Shown here piece by piece: positions 17,580-26,633 of a stretch of DNA of 41,728 nucleotides. The position numbers and the translations under genes were made by a program. The stretch comes from Clostridia bacterium (GTDB lineage Bacteria; Bacillota_A; Clostridia; Christensenellales; Aristaeellaceae): positions 1-41,728 of the forward strand of contig JAFQIF010000013.1 in the NCBI GenBank assembly GCA_017397695.1, read 5' to 3'. Each line of letters opens with the position of its first letter. The first letter of the stretch is position 1. The notes below the pieces were generated by a model. It worked only from the letters and a program-made list of their open reading frames with translations. It was not told the origin of the DNA and searched no databases.

Positions 17580-19374
17580 AATCAGCAGGAATCCTATCCT
17601 GAACCGCGCGGATATGGTGCGCGCGGCGGTGCAGCTGATCGAACCGGTGGTTTCCTGCCTGTCTCCGGGCAGGACAAGGCTGCTGATCGGAGAGGGCAGC
17701 GCGCATTACAGCGAGGACGTCGCGGGCATGGAAGGCTTTTCGCGCATCCTCTGGGCGCTGGTGCCGATGCTGGCGGGCAAATGCCCCGAGGCGGAGCCGT
17801 ATTGGGCACTGTGGAAAGACGGCATCATCAACGGCACCGACCCGCAGCATGAGGAGTATTGGGGTGAGATCGGCCCGTTTGATCAGCGCATGGTCGAGAT
17901 GGCAGTCATGGGTATGGCGCTTTGCCTGATTCCCGACCGGTTTTATCACGAGCTGACCCCGGCGCAGCAGGACAATCTGTATGCCTGGATGAACCAGATC
18001 AACCTTCACGATATGCCCAAGAACAACTGGCGCTTCTTCCGTGTGCTGGTGAACGTGGGCTTCATGCATGTGGGACGCCCTGTCGATCAGGCGCGCCTGG
18101 ACGAGGATCTTGCGCTGGCGGAGAGCCACTATGTTTCCGACGGCTGGTATTTTGACAAGGCGACCCAGCGGGATTACTATACGCTTTGGGCATTCCATTA
18201 TTACGGCCTGGTCTATGCGAAGGTGATGGGCGATCGCGATCCGGAGCGCGCGGCGCGGTTTATCGAGCGCGCAAAGCGCATTGCGCCGCGCTTTGCCTGC
18301 TGGTTTGACGGTGAGGGCCGCGCGATTCCCTACGGACGCAGCATGACATACCGCTTTGCGCAGTCGTCCTTCTGGTCGGCCCTGGCGCTGGCGGGGGCGA
18401 AGCCCGAAGGCATGACGTGGGGCGGGATCAGGCATCTGCTGCTTTCCAATATCCGCGCATGGATGAAGATGCCGATTTTTGACCGCGGCGGCGTGCTGAC
18501 CGTCGGCTACGGCTATCCGAACCTGTGCATCAGCGAGGGCTATAATGCGCCGGGCTCGCCGTACTGGGCGATGAAGGTGTTCGCCGTGCTGGCGCTTGAG
18601 CAGGATCATCCCTTCTGGGCGGACGAGGAATGCACATACATAGCGCCGGAGCGCTTTCTGGACGAGCAGGTTCGCCTGCTGATCACCCGCGACAAGGAGA
18701 ATCGCATGGTGACGGCGTATACAGCGGGCAACCACGCCTATGAGCACATGCACGAGGACGAGAAATACGAGAAATTTGCGTATTCTACGCAGTTCGCCTT
18801 CTCTGTCGTCAAGGAAGCGGGTACGCTGCAAAAGGGCGCATATGATAGCATGCTGGCCTTCAAGGAGGCTGGGCGTGGCCTGTGGCATGCGCGCAGCGGC
18901 TGCGAGAGCTTTGCGCTCATGGAGGATCGGGTGGTGTGCCGCTGGTCGCCGATGGAGCGCGTGTTTGTCGATACGCAGATCATTCCCGTCGGCGGAAACT
19001 GGCACATCCGCCGCCATGTGATCCGCAGCGACAGGGCGCTAGAGGCGGCGGAAGGCGCTTTCGCCGTCAAGCGCGACTGGGCGGGCGCGCGCCCGTGCGA
19101 TCGCATCCGCACGCGGCTGGAGGCGGACGAAACGCATGCCGCCGCGCATGGCGCGTACGGTACGAGCGCGATTTACGCGCTTGGCGGCTATGCGAAGGGC
19201 GAGGTTATCCAGCCTGAATGCAATACGAATCTGATGCATACGCGAACGGTACTGCCGACGCTGCATGCAGCTATACAGCCGGGAATCACAGAGCTTGTCT
19301 GCGCGGTATACTGCGCGGCAGGGGATGAGCTGCCCGACCATAGTCCTCAGGAGGTGCTCGATGATGCGCAATAA
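17572..19374 (+). CDS. DUF2264 family protein, probable glycan-acting alpha/alpha-barrel enzyme
   Basis: This 600-residue cytoplasmic protein carries the DUF2264 pattern. EDVAGMEGFSRILWALVPML lies near residue 45, PKNNWRFFRVLVN near 146 and RDYYTLWAFHYYG near 200, followed by YGRSMTYRFAQSSFWSALAL and SEGYNAPGSPYWAMK near 320. The first ~400 residues are helical and rich in Trp and Tyr, as in alpha/alpha toroids; the rest looks beta-rich. The family has no settled reaction that I can state. Its tight coupling (8-nt overlap with the lyase, 14-nt overlap with the glucuronyl hydrolase) implies a step in the same uronate oligosaccharide pathway. Confidence 0.8.
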   Translation: MNEISRNPILNRADMVRAAVQLIEPVVSCLSPGRTRLLIGEGSAHYSEDVAGMEGFSRILWALVPMLAGKCPEAEPYWALWKDGIINGTDPQHEEYWGEIGPFDQRMVEMAVMGMALCLIPDRFYHELTPAQQDNLYAWMNQINLHDMPKNNWRFFRVLVNVGFMHVGRPVDQARLDEDLALAESHYVSDGWYFDKATQRDYYTLWAFHYYGLVYAKVMGDRDPERAARFIERAKRIAPRFACWFDGEGRAIPYGRSMTYRFAQSSFWSALALAGAKPEGMTWGGIRHLLLSNIRAWMKMPIFDRGGVLTVGYGYPNLCISEGYNAPGSPYWAMKVFAVLALEQDHPFWADEECTYIAPERFLDEQVRLLITRDKENRMVTAYTAGNHAYEHMHEDEKYEKFAYSTQFAFSVVKEAGTLQKGAYDSMLAFKEAGRGLWHARSGCESFALMEDRVVCRWSPMERVFVDTQIIPVGGNWHIRRHVIRSDRALEAAEGAFAVKRDWAGARPCDRIRTRLEADETHAAAHGAYGTSAIYALGGYAKGEVIQPECNTNLMHTRTVLPTLHAAIQPGITELVCAVYCAAGDELPDHSPQEVLDDAQ

Positions 19375-20473
19375 TCCGGCAGAGGTTGCCGCCAGAATCG
19401 CAGAAAAATATCGCCGCGGCGCAAAGCTGGCGGCGCAGGAGGGTATTCTGCCTTACAAGAGTGCGGACGGAAAGTGGATCACCTCGCCCTATGACGGCAA
19501 CAGCTGGTGGACGGGCGGCTTCTGGCCGGGCCTGATGTGGCAGCTGTACTGCCAGACGAAGGACGAGCAGTTCAAAACCGAGGCTCTGCGTGCAGAGGAC
19601 ATGCTTACTTCTGAGTTCCGTGCCTTCCGCTATCTCAATCACGACGTCGGCTTTATGTACCTGCTTTCCTGCGGCGCGCACGACAAGCTGCTGGGTGATG
19701 AGCAGGCGGCGCTGGATACGCTGCACGCGGCAAACCTGCTCATGGGCCGCTACAGTCCCGTGGGATATATCCGCGCCTGGAATGAGAAGCACAAGATGGG
19801 CTACGCCATCATCGATTGTATGATGAATCTGTCTCTGCTTTTCCGTGCCTCGCGCATGACGGAGGACCCGCGCTTTGCAAAAGTTGCCTGCCTGCATGCG
19901 GATATGGCGATGCGCGAGTTTGTCCGCGAAAACGGCTCGGTAGCGCATATTGTGGAATTTGACCCGCAGACCGGCGCGCGCATCGGCGAGGTCGCCGGAC
20001 AGGGCTGTGCGCTGGGCAGCAGCTGGTCCCGCGGCCAGGCGTGGGGTCTGTATGGCTTTACGCTGGCGTATATGAATACCAAGGATGCGCGCTACCTGGA
20101 GACGGCTCAGCGCATTGCTGCATACTTTATGGCCAATATCCGCGAGGACGGACTGACGGATTCCGACTTCTGCCAGCCCAAGGGCGAGGAGCGCATCGAC
20201 AATATGGCCGGCGCGATTGCGGCCTGCGGCCTGCTTGAACTGGCGAAGCTCACGGGAGATACAGCCTGCCAGGCTGCGGCGGAGCGGCTGCTGGACGGCA
20301 TGATCGAGCATTGCTGTGATTTTAGCGACCGTATCTGCGGCGTGCTCACGCACTGTACAGCCAGCTATCATGACGACGGCGCGGGCAGACATACCAACAT
20401 TACCTACGGCGATTACTTCTTCATGGAGGCGCTCGCCAAGCTGAACGGAACGGATCCGATGCTCTGGATCTGA
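19361..20473 (+). CDS. ugl: Unsaturated glucuronyl hydrolase, GH88
   Basis: This 370-residue enzyme hydrolyses 4,5-unsaturated glucuronic acid from lyase products by hydrating the vinyl ether. Asp95 in LNHDVGFMY and Asp152 in AIIDCMMNL correspond to Asp88 and Asp149 of the Bacillus GL1 enzyme. NSWWTGGFWPGLMW near residue 47 and SWSRGQAWGLYGF are further family motifs, and no signal peptide is present. AGGAGG at 19349-19354 precedes two adjacent ATGs; the first (19361) is used, although 19364 is also possible. Overlap with the DUF2264 gene by 14 nt signals coupled translation. Confidence 0.93.
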   Translation: MMRNNPAEVAARIAEKYRRGAKLAAQEGILPYKSADGKWITSPYDGNSWWTGGFWPGLMWQLYCQTKDEQFKTEALRAEDMLTSEFRAFRYLNHDVGFMYLLSCGAHDKLLGDEQAALDTLHAANLLMGRYSPVGYIRAWNEKHKMGYAIIDCMMNLSLLFRASRMTEDPRFAKVACLHADMAMREFVRENGSVAHIVEFDPQTGARIGEVAGQGCALGSSWSRGQAWGLYGFTLAYMNTKDARYLETAQRIAAYFMANIREDGLTDSDFCQPKGEERIDNMAGAIAACGLLELAKLTGDTACQAAAERLLDGMIEHCCDFSDRICGVLTHCTASYHDDGAGRHTNITYGDYFFMEALAKLNGTDPMLWI

Positions 20474-20483
20474 GGAGGAAGCG

Positions 20484-21272
20484 ATGATCACCATTCGCGT
20501 TTATACCGGTAAGGGCGAGCTGCTTGCGCAGGCTGCGCATGCAAGCGAGGCGCTGCTTTGCGTGGATCGGGCCTATGAACCGGGCGACAGAATTGAAATC
20601 CTGTCGGACGTCAAGCATCTGATCGTGCAGATGGACGCGACGATTCTGCCGGGAGAGGTCTATCTTCCGGAGGGGAAGATGACGTGGACGATTCCTGCCG
20701 GCGAGCATCGACTGGCGTATTGTCCGGTAGCCTTCGGCGGCGGGCGGCATATCGTTACGGCGCGCGCCATGGCGGAAGCGGAAGTATCTGTTCGCCGCAA
20801 TCTGGCGTGTAATCCGTCCGATCTTCGCGGCGACACCGATTTTTTCCCGCACTGCACGGCCAATGTGGAAACGCGCGGCGAATCCTGCTTTGCGGCGCGC
20901 AATGTGATCGACGGCATGTACCACAGCGATTATCACGGAGAGTGGCCGTTCCAGTCCTGGGGCATTGGCGCGCGGGAGGATGCCTGGTGTCTGCTCGACT
21001 TTGGCCGTGAGGTTCAGGTTGACGAGATGGCGCTGACGCTGCGCGCGGATTTTCCGCACGACGCATATTGGGTCGGCGGCTGCGTGGTGCTTTCGGATGG
21101 CAGCGAGATGGCGTATGACCTGCAGAAGACAGGCGACCGCCAGTTTATTCCGCTTGGCGGCGAGCACCGCGTTCGCTGGATGCGCCTGGAGCGGATGCAA
21201 AAGAGCGACGATCCTTCCGCCTTCCCGGCGCTGATTGAATGGGAAGTGTTCGGACGGGACGCGAACCCGTAA
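20484..21272 (+). CDS. Discoidin-like (F5/8 type C-like) carbohydrate-binding protein, cytoplasmic
   Basis: This 262-residue protein has no signal peptide. The first ~95 residues form a beta-rich module. From about residue 110 a galactose-binding-like jelly roll is suggested by ARNVIDGMYHSDYHGEWPFQSW and EDAWCLLDFGREVQVDEMAL. It continues with DAYWVGGCVVLSDGS and ends PALIEWEVFGRD, the usual discoidin-type closure. The ATG at 20484 follows GAGGAGG, 10 nt after ugl. No catalytic motif is recognisable. It may present or sense the imported glycan, or be an enzyme of an unrecognised family. Confidence 0.6.
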   Translation: MITIRVYTGKGELLAQAAHASEALLCVDRAYEPGDRIEILSDVKHLIVQMDATILPGEVYLPEGKMTWTIPAGEHRLAYCPVAFGGGRHIVTARAMAEAEVSVRRNLACNPSDLRGDTDFFPHCTANVETRGESCFAARNVIDGMYHSDYHGEWPFQSWGIGAREDAWCLLDFGREVQVDEMALTLRADFPHDAYWVGGCVVLSDGSEMAYDLQKTGDRQFIPLGGEHRVRWMRLERMQKSDDPSAFPALIEWEVFGRDANP

Positions 21273-21286
21273 GCGTATATCAACAG

Positions 21287-21321
21287 AAAAGCTCGCCAGT
21301 CGGAATGACCGGCGAGCTTTT
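21287..21321. terminator. Terminator at the end of the uronate glycan operon
   Basis: An 11-bp stem (AAAAGCTCGCC, 21287-21297, with 21311-21321) extends past a mismatch by GTC/GAC around GGAAT. A and T runs at both ends allow use by the convergent lysR-type gene too. Confidence 0.85.
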
Positions 21322-21354
21322 GCTTGCTTGGTCAGGCGCTGCGCGCCCGGAACA

Positions 21355-22233
21355 CTATGCTCTGTCACGGATGAAGGCCAATACGCAGCCGTGCAGCTTT
21401 TTCATGTTTTCGCTCATCCTGCGGCGCACATGTACGCCCATGCCCAGTTCACGGATGACAGCGGGGCTGACCGGTACGCACAGCACGTCGTCCGTCCTGC
21501 CGCGGATCATCAGCTCCGTCATCATGGAAACGCCCAGACCGCGGCCGACCATACGGATAACCGTTTCATCGTCCACCTTGCATAGCCGTGTGTTGGGCTT
21601 TACGCTCAAAGGCTCGAATGCTGCGTGGACGTCGATGTCAAACCTGCCGTAGGGCATCAGAAATTCCTGACCGGCGAATTCCTCGATCGGGAAGCTGCTG
21701 CGGCCGTCAAGCGGATAATCCCTGGGCAGAATGGCATACATCCGCTCGTTGTACAGCGGCGTCCATTCGCAGCAGCTGTATTGCTGCCTGCTGGCGAAGA
21801 TCATATCGGTCTGCCCGCTTTCCAACAGCTCAAAGGGCTCCAGCGCATGGTCGACCATGCGCAGATCCACATTGACGTCCGGGCAGAGGCGGCGGAAACG
21901 ATAGAGCAGCTCCGGCATCCAGTGCATGGCGATGCTGGAATAGGCCGCGATGCGGATCACCTCGTTTTTTTGCTCGGCAATGGCGCGGATCTGGTTTTCC
22001 AGGTTGGCGTTGGCCTGCAGAAATTCCCGGATGGCGGGCATAAGCTGCTCGCCCTGCCGGCTGAGCCGGATGCCGCTGTGGCTGCGCTGCAGAAGCGGAA
22101 AGCCGATCTCTTTTTCCAGTACGTCCATCATGTGCGTCAGCCCCGACTGCGTGTAGCCCACCACCTCAGACGCCTTGGTCAAGCTACCCAGGTCGGCTGC
22201 CGTCATCAGGATTTCCAGTTTCTTGCTGTCCAT
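21355..22233 (-). CDS. LysR-family transcriptional regulator
   Basis: This 292-residue regulator has the N-terminal winged HTH of the family (KLEILMTAADLGSLTKASEV and GYTQSGLTHMMDVLEKEIG, residues 5-44). A co-inducer-binding domain follows (VIRIAAYSSIAMHWMPELL near 93, VRMVGRGLGVSMM-type end near 240). The ATG at 22233 has AAGGGAA about 9 nt upstream. It is divergent from brnQ with a 133-nt gap containing a T-N11-A inverted repeat. It most likely regulates the transporter and itself; the co-inducer is unknown. Confidence 0.9.
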   Translation of the reverse strand: MDSKKLEILMTAADLGSLTKASEVVGYTQSGLTHMMDVLEKEIGFPLLQRSHSGIRLSRQGEQLMPAIREFLQANANLENQIRAIAEQKNEVIRIAAYSSIAMHWMPELLYRFRRLCPDVNVDLRMVDHALEPFELLESGQTDMIFASRQQYSCCEWTPLYNERMYAILPRDYPLDGRSSFPIEEFAGQEFLMPYGRFDIDVHAAFEPLSVKPNTRLCKVDDETVIRMVGRGLGVSMMTELMIRGRTDDVLCVPVSPAVIRELGMGVHVRRRMSENMKKLHGCVLAFIRDRA

Positions 22234-22260
22234 GCGCTTGCGTTCCCTTCATTGACGATA

Positions 22261-22277
22261 TATGAAAGTTTCTCATA
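22261..22277. promoter_or_regulatory. Candidate LysR-type box
   Basis: TATGA and TCATA arms flank a 7-bp centre, and within it TGA-N7-TCA gives the T-N11-A pattern bound by LysR regulators. It lies 28 nt from the lysR-type start and about 90 nt before brnQ. Confidence 0.5.
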
Positions 22278-22366
22278 CCCCTATTATGAACAGGCGTTTC
22301 TCAGAATGCAAGAAAAATGGTAAAATTCGTGGTAAGAAAACGATCTTAGCGGAGAGGATGACGGCT

Positions 22367-23710
22367 ATGCGCAAACGACTGACATTGAAACAGAGAATCC
22401 TGGTCGCCGGAACGCTCTTTGGCATGTTCTTTGGTGCAGGGAATCTGATTTTTCCGGTGCATCTGGGTCAGCTGGCGGGGCGCAATGTCGTGGCAGCGAT
22501 GGTTGGCTTTATTATCACGGCGGTGGGCATCCCGATTCTGGGCGTGGCTGCCATCGGCAATACCCATTCCGACGGTCTGCAGGCGCTTTCCAGCAAGGTG
22601 GGCAGGCGCTACGGCTATATCTTCACCTGCCTGCTCTATCTGACGATCGGCCCGTTCTTTGCTATTCCCAGGTGCGCGACCACGTCGTTTACCACAGGCA
22701 TTGCGCCGATGCTGGGCGATGCGCCGCAGGGCGCGGCCCTGCTGGCGTTCTCGCTGGTGTTCTTTGCGGCGGTGCTGTTCTTCTCGCTCCGCCCGGCGGG
22801 CATCACGGTGTGGATCGGCAAGATCATCAACCCGCTCTTCCTTGTCTTCCTGACGATTCTGGTTGTATCTGCGCTGGCGCGTCCGTCGGCGCTGGTTTCT
22901 GCGGTGGAGCCTGCTGCTGCCTATCAAAGCGGCGCGCTGTTTTCAGGCTTCATCGAGGGCTACGGTACGATGGACGCGATTGCAGGCCTGGCGTTCGGCA
23001 TTGTGGTGATCGATATCATCCGCGCCATGGGCGTTGAGGATGATATCGACGTGGCTAAGGATGTGCTCGCTTCCGGCGTGCTCACGGGCACACTGATGGC
23101 GGTCATTTACATTGCGACCATCGTGATGGGCACGCAGTCCCGCGGCCTGTTTGAAACCTCGGAAAATGGCGGCATTGCCCTGGCGCAGATTGCCGGGCAT
23201 TATCTGGGCGCAGCGGGCAGCATCGTGCTGGCGCTGACCATCACATTCGCCTGCCTGAAGACGTCTATCGGCCTGGTTACCAGCTGCGCAGACGCCTTCG
23301 CGCGCATGTTCCCCAAGGCGCTGGCGTATAAGACCTGGGCGATCCTCTTTACGGTGTTCTCCTTTGTCGTCTCTAATTTCGGCCTGTCCAGAATCATCGA
23401 ATACTCGCTGCCGGTGCTTATGTTCCTCTATCCGCTGGCGATCACGCTGATCCTGCTTGCGCTGTGCGGAAAGCTGTTTGATCACGATCGTGCCGTGTAT
23501 GTGAGCGTTACGGCGCTGACGGGCGCAGCCGCGCTGTTTGATCTGATCAAGACGCTGCCCGCGGCGCTTCAGGGCAGGATGCATCTGGATGGCGCTGTTG
23601 CTCTGGCACAGCGGATTCTGCCTTTCTTCAGCCTGAATCTGGGCTGGGTGATGCCGGCGGTTATCGGCCTTGCGATGGGCTTGCTGATCCGCGCGGCGCG
23701 CAGGCAGTAA
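22367..23710 (+). CDS. brnQ: Branched-chain amino acid transporter, BrnQ (LIVCS) family
   Basis: This 447-residue membrane protein has about twelve hydrophobic helices. It imports leucine, isoleucine or valine with a coupling cation. The family signature GMFFGAGNLIFPVHLGQLAG lies at about residues 19-38, PFFAIPRCATTSF near 103 and GYGTMDAIAGLAFGIVVIDI near 200. The ATG at 22367 is preferred because GGAGAGG (22351-22357) is 9 nt upstream; the in-frame ATG at 22358 directly abuts that site. Divergent from a LysR-type gene that probably controls it. Confidence 0.93.
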   Translation: MRKRLTLKQRILVAGTLFGMFFGAGNLIFPVHLGQLAGRNVVAAMVGFIITAVGIPILGVAAIGNTHSDGLQALSSKVGRRYGYIFTCLLYLTIGPFFAIPRCATTSFTTGIAPMLGDAPQGAALLAFSLVFFAAVLFFSLRPAGITVWIGKIINPLFLVFLTILVVSALARPSALVSAVEPAAAYQSGALFSGFIEGYGTMDAIAGLAFGIVVIDIIRAMGVEDDIDVAKDVLASGVLTGTLMAVIYIATIVMGTQSRGLFETSENGGIALAQIAGHYLGAAGSIVLALTITFACLKTSIGLVTSCADAFARMFPKALAYKTWAILFTVFSFVVSNFGLSRIIEYSLPVLMFLYPLAITLILLALCGKLFDHDRAVYVSVTALTGAAALFDLIKTLPAALQGRMHLDGAVALAQRILPFFSLNLGWVMPAVIGLAMGLLIRAARRQ

Positions 23711-23726
23711 CGCTGTAGAATCAATC

Positions 23727-23763
23727 AAAAGCTGGATCCATGATGAGCATGGATCCAGCTTTT
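23727..23763. terminator. Terminator between brnQ and the GH2-like gene
   Basis: A perfect 12-bp stem (23731-23742 with 23748-23759), extended by AAAA/TTTT, has a 5-nt loop. It lies between convergent genes and can work both ways. Confidence 0.88.
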
Positions 23764-23775
23764 ATATGGATTGCT

Positions 23776-26460
23776 TTATGCCTTGCGGAAGAGCGACTGA
23801 AGCAGTTCGGGCGAAATGTCCTGCGCAGGCTGAAATACATCGCTGTCCAGATAGGCATAGATAGCGCGCAGCAGCGCGCGGGTTTCCGGATAATGCGTCA
23901 GGTTGTGCAGGTTCAGCGAGGAGAAGAGCAGCCTGCCTGCGCCGCAGCGGCACTCAAAGAGCTGCGCCATAGGCCGGAGATAGGCATAGCTGTCCATCAG
24001 GGTGACGATGGGCTGGAGGTGACGGAGCGTATCGGGCAGGATCACGGCGCGCTGGCTTGCAAACGGCCACCACTGCCAGTCTGTGTGCGTATCCGTGGGG
24101 AAGTGGCGGAAGATGGGATGCGATGCATCGATAAGCTGCCCCATGCCGCCAGGCTGCGCGGGAAACGTGCCCACAGACCAGAAATCCGTGGAGAATTGTC
24201 CCTTAATGGAATGGGGCAGCGCTTCGGGCGTGGAATCCGGCGCAAGGAAGACCGTGCCGCCCCGGCGCAGCACATCAAGCGCATGATAATCCAGCGTGCG
24301 GCATTCGCATATGTTTTCCGGGCAGACGACGTCTGCATCCGGATATACCCATATGGAATAGGCATTCTCATGCCCGCACAGAGAGAGCGTCAGCGTCAGG
24401 CGCACAGCCTCCCTGACGCCATCCAGAGGAATGGAAATCCGCCCAAGGTCGGTAAGCCCTCCGCAGGGAACAGCGGTTGGTGCGAGCGTGCCATGCAGCG
24501 CAAGCCCGCCGCCGCGCAGCGTCCATTCGGGTACGCCTTCGAGCCTGTGTTTGCCGTAGTTGGCCATGCGTACGTCGGTTTCAAGCGTCTCGGCACTGGT
24601 ATAGGTGAAGCGCGGAAGCAGCGCCAGCGGCAGTACGTCTGTAAAGAAGCGGGCAAAGCGCGCGGGCTGCGCAAAGGGATAGGGCTTGGGCGCCAGATGG
24701 CTGCTGAGCATGCCGACCAGCGCGGTGCCCTGGCCGGGAAAGTCCTGCAGGCCCAGCAGCGAGATACCGGACAGCCCCTGCGTGCGCAGCGCGGCCTCAA
24801 TCTCGGCGCGATAGCAAAGCAGTGACAGCTCGCCCGTTGCCTCGCAATAAGCCTTCCAGCGGGGCAGAAGCCCGGCGGCTTCTACCTTGTCGCGGATCAA
24901 CTGCAGATTATTGGGCAGCGTAACGCCATGAAAGCGTGCAAGCTCATCAAAGTCCGGCAGAATTTCATACTGACCGACCTCGAAGGAGATGACGGGCTGC
25001 GCGCAGGCTGCGCGGATGGCGCGCATGGCAGGCGCATAGTCCGTGCGCCAGTCGGGATAACGCTCGTTGAGCCAGCCGACCATCGGGGAACTGGTTGCGC
25101 GCAGATTGTGCTCGCGATAGCAGAAGGAGGTGTAGAAGTCGTCCGCCGGGTTTTCTCCCCTGGCGCCGTAGTGGTTGTTGGAACCGGCGGCGTACAGGCG
25201 CGTGGAGTCTGTTTCGTGCGCAAGGGCAAGCAGCGAATCGGCAAAGGCTTGTCCGGCTTCATCCATATGCAGCTCGTTGCCCAGGGAGAGCATGACGAAC
25301 GACGGGTGATTGGCGAGCATGCGCAGCATGCCTTTAAGCTCTGCACAGTAGTATGCTCTGCTCTCCGGCGAGGAAAAGGCGTTTCGCGGATTCCAGTGCG
25401 AAAGTTCCGGCTGCATGAGCATGCCCATTTCATCCGCTGCAGTGAAAGCAGCCTCCGGCGGACAATGGCTGTGAAAGCGCATGCAGTTCACACCGTAGCT
25501 TTTATAGACAGAAAGGATATCCTTCCAGGCGGCTGTATCCATGGGTGGATGACCGGTTTCGGGGAATACGGCGCAATTGGCTTCGCTGCGCAGGAAGATG
25601 GGACGATCGTTGAGCGTCAGCCTGCCGTTTTCGGCGCGGAAGCGGCGGACACCGAAGGATACGGTTTTGCTGCTGTTGCCCAGCGAAGCCGAGAGGGCGT
25701 AGAGGAAGCCCTCGTCCTCGTCCCAGGGACGTACATCCTGTGCGAGCGGAAGATTGCGCAGCCATACTGACGAAGTGCCTTTGCTGCCTTCGGCAGAAAC
25801 ACATGCGGGTACGCGCAGCGCATCGCTGGCAACGGTGATTTCACCCTGCCAGGCATGCACGGAGGAGATCTCGGCGCACACGTCCAGCGTGTCATCGTGC
25901 GGATAGACGCGAAGGGCGGCGATGAATGTGCTTTCTTCAATGCGCAGGCACAGCGCGCCGATGACGCCGTTCCAATTGGTCTGTGTTTCATCCGTGGCGG
26001 CGGAAGAGAAGACGATGTCGTCGTGCGGCCAGCCGGGATAGCTGTTGTCGCAGGTGAGGGTCAGCTTGTCGCAGCCGGTCAGCAGATGGGTGATTTCAAA
26101 GACGGCCGGCGTGCTGAGGGAGAGGGGATGGACGGGCTGCACACTTTGATCATTGACATGGAGCTGCAGGTGGCGCGAGCGTTCGCACTGCAGAAAGACG
26201 CGCTTATCTGCAGGCGGCGTAAAGCGGAGCGTGCGGGTGAAGGCGGCAGGTCCCTCATAAGTGTATTTCCGTGTAAAGCGCGTGGCGATCACATCTGCGC
26301 CGGCGAGCGCGTCGTTGCAGTTTTCATCCGGATGCCAGGGCGCCGCGGTCAGGTCGGCGTGACCGATGCCGTTTGTATCCAGGGTTCCGGGCAGCGCTGC
26401 GGCAAAGGAGCCTTCGCTGGTTTGGCATTGCCACGTGCCGGACAGGTCGATGGTATACAA
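23776..26460 (-). CDS. Large GH2-superfamily glycoside hydrolase with Rossmann-like C-terminal domain
   Basis: This 894-residue cytoplasmic protein opens with a GH2 sugar-binding jelly roll (MYTIDLSGTWQCQ, about 1-175). An immunoglobulin-like domain follows, then a TIM barrel with probable acid/base Glu396 (LSLGNELHMD) and probable nucleophile Glu494 (VISFEVGQYE). GLQDFPGQGTALVG follows the barrel, and residues ~720-880 resemble the GATase1/trimerisation-like domain of some beta-galactosidases. Translation starts at TTG (26458-26460), since AAGGAGG lies exactly 7 nt upstream. The substrate is not evident; a beta-galactoside or a plant side-chain sugar is possible. It stands alone with its own promoter. 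Confidence 0.78.
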   Translation of the reverse strand: MYTIDLSGTWQCQTSEGSFAAALPGTLDTNGIGHADLTAAPWHPDENCNDALAGADVIATRFTRKYTYEGPAAFTRTLRFTPPADKRVFLQCERSRHLQLHVNDQSVQPVHPLSLSTPAVFEITHLLTGCDKLTLTCDNSYPGWPHDDIVFSSAATDETQTNWNGVIGALCLRIEESTFIAALRVYPHDDTLDVCAEISSVHAWQGEITVASDALRVPACVSAEGSKGTSSVWLRNLPLAQDVRPWDEDEGFLYALSASLGNSSKTVSFGVRRFRAENGRLTLNDRPIFLRSEANCAVFPETGHPPMDTAAWKDILSVYKSYGVNCMRFHSHCPPEAAFTAADEMGMLMQPELSHWNPRNAFSSPESRAYYCAELKGMLRMLANHPSFVMLSLGNELHMDEAGQAFADSLLALAHETDSTRLYAAGSNNHYGARGENPADDFYTSFCYREHNLRATSSPMVGWLNERYPDWRTDYAPAMRAIRAACAQPVISFEVGQYEILPDFDELARFHGVTLPNNLQLIRDKVEAAGLLPRWKAYCEATGELSLLCYRAEIEAALRTQGLSGISLLGLQDFPGQGTALVGMLSSHLAPKPYPFAQPARFARFFTDVLPLALLPRFTYTSAETLETDVRMANYGKHRLEGVPEWTLRGGGLALHGTLAPTAVPCGGLTDLGRISIPLDGVREAVRLTLTLSLCGHENAYSIWVYPDADVVCPENICECRTLDYHALDVLRRGGTVFLAPDSTPEALPHSIKGQFSTDFWSVGTFPAQPGGMGQLIDASHPIFRHFPTDTHTDWQWWPFASQRAVILPDTLRHLQPIVTLMDSYAYLRPMAQLFECRCGAGRLLFSSLNLHNLTHYPETRALLRAIYAYLDSDVFQPAQDISPELLQSLFRKA

Positions 26461-26498
26461 GAGAATCCCTCCTTGGGCGGGGATAGGCGGTTTTCCTC

Positions 26499-26527
26499 AG
26501 TGTAGCACAGCGTGTGCGCTGCGGCAA
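26499..26527 (-). promoter_or_regulatory. Promoter of the GH2-like gene with palindromic spacer
   Basis: Minus-strand TTGCCG (26522-26527) and TACACT (26499-26504) are 17 bp apart. The spacer carries overlapping inverted repeats (GCACA-N3-TGTGC, 26505-26517, and CAGCG-N4-CGCTG, 26508-26521), a possible repressor site. Confidence 0.6.
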
Positions 26528-26633
26528 TCCAATCCGGTACAGATATGCACAAAGGGAAGAAAGAACACGATTTATTTTTGCTGGATTGCAGGAGAAAGAA
26601 GGAAGGCGGCGCATGAGCGCAGAAAAATAGCAT

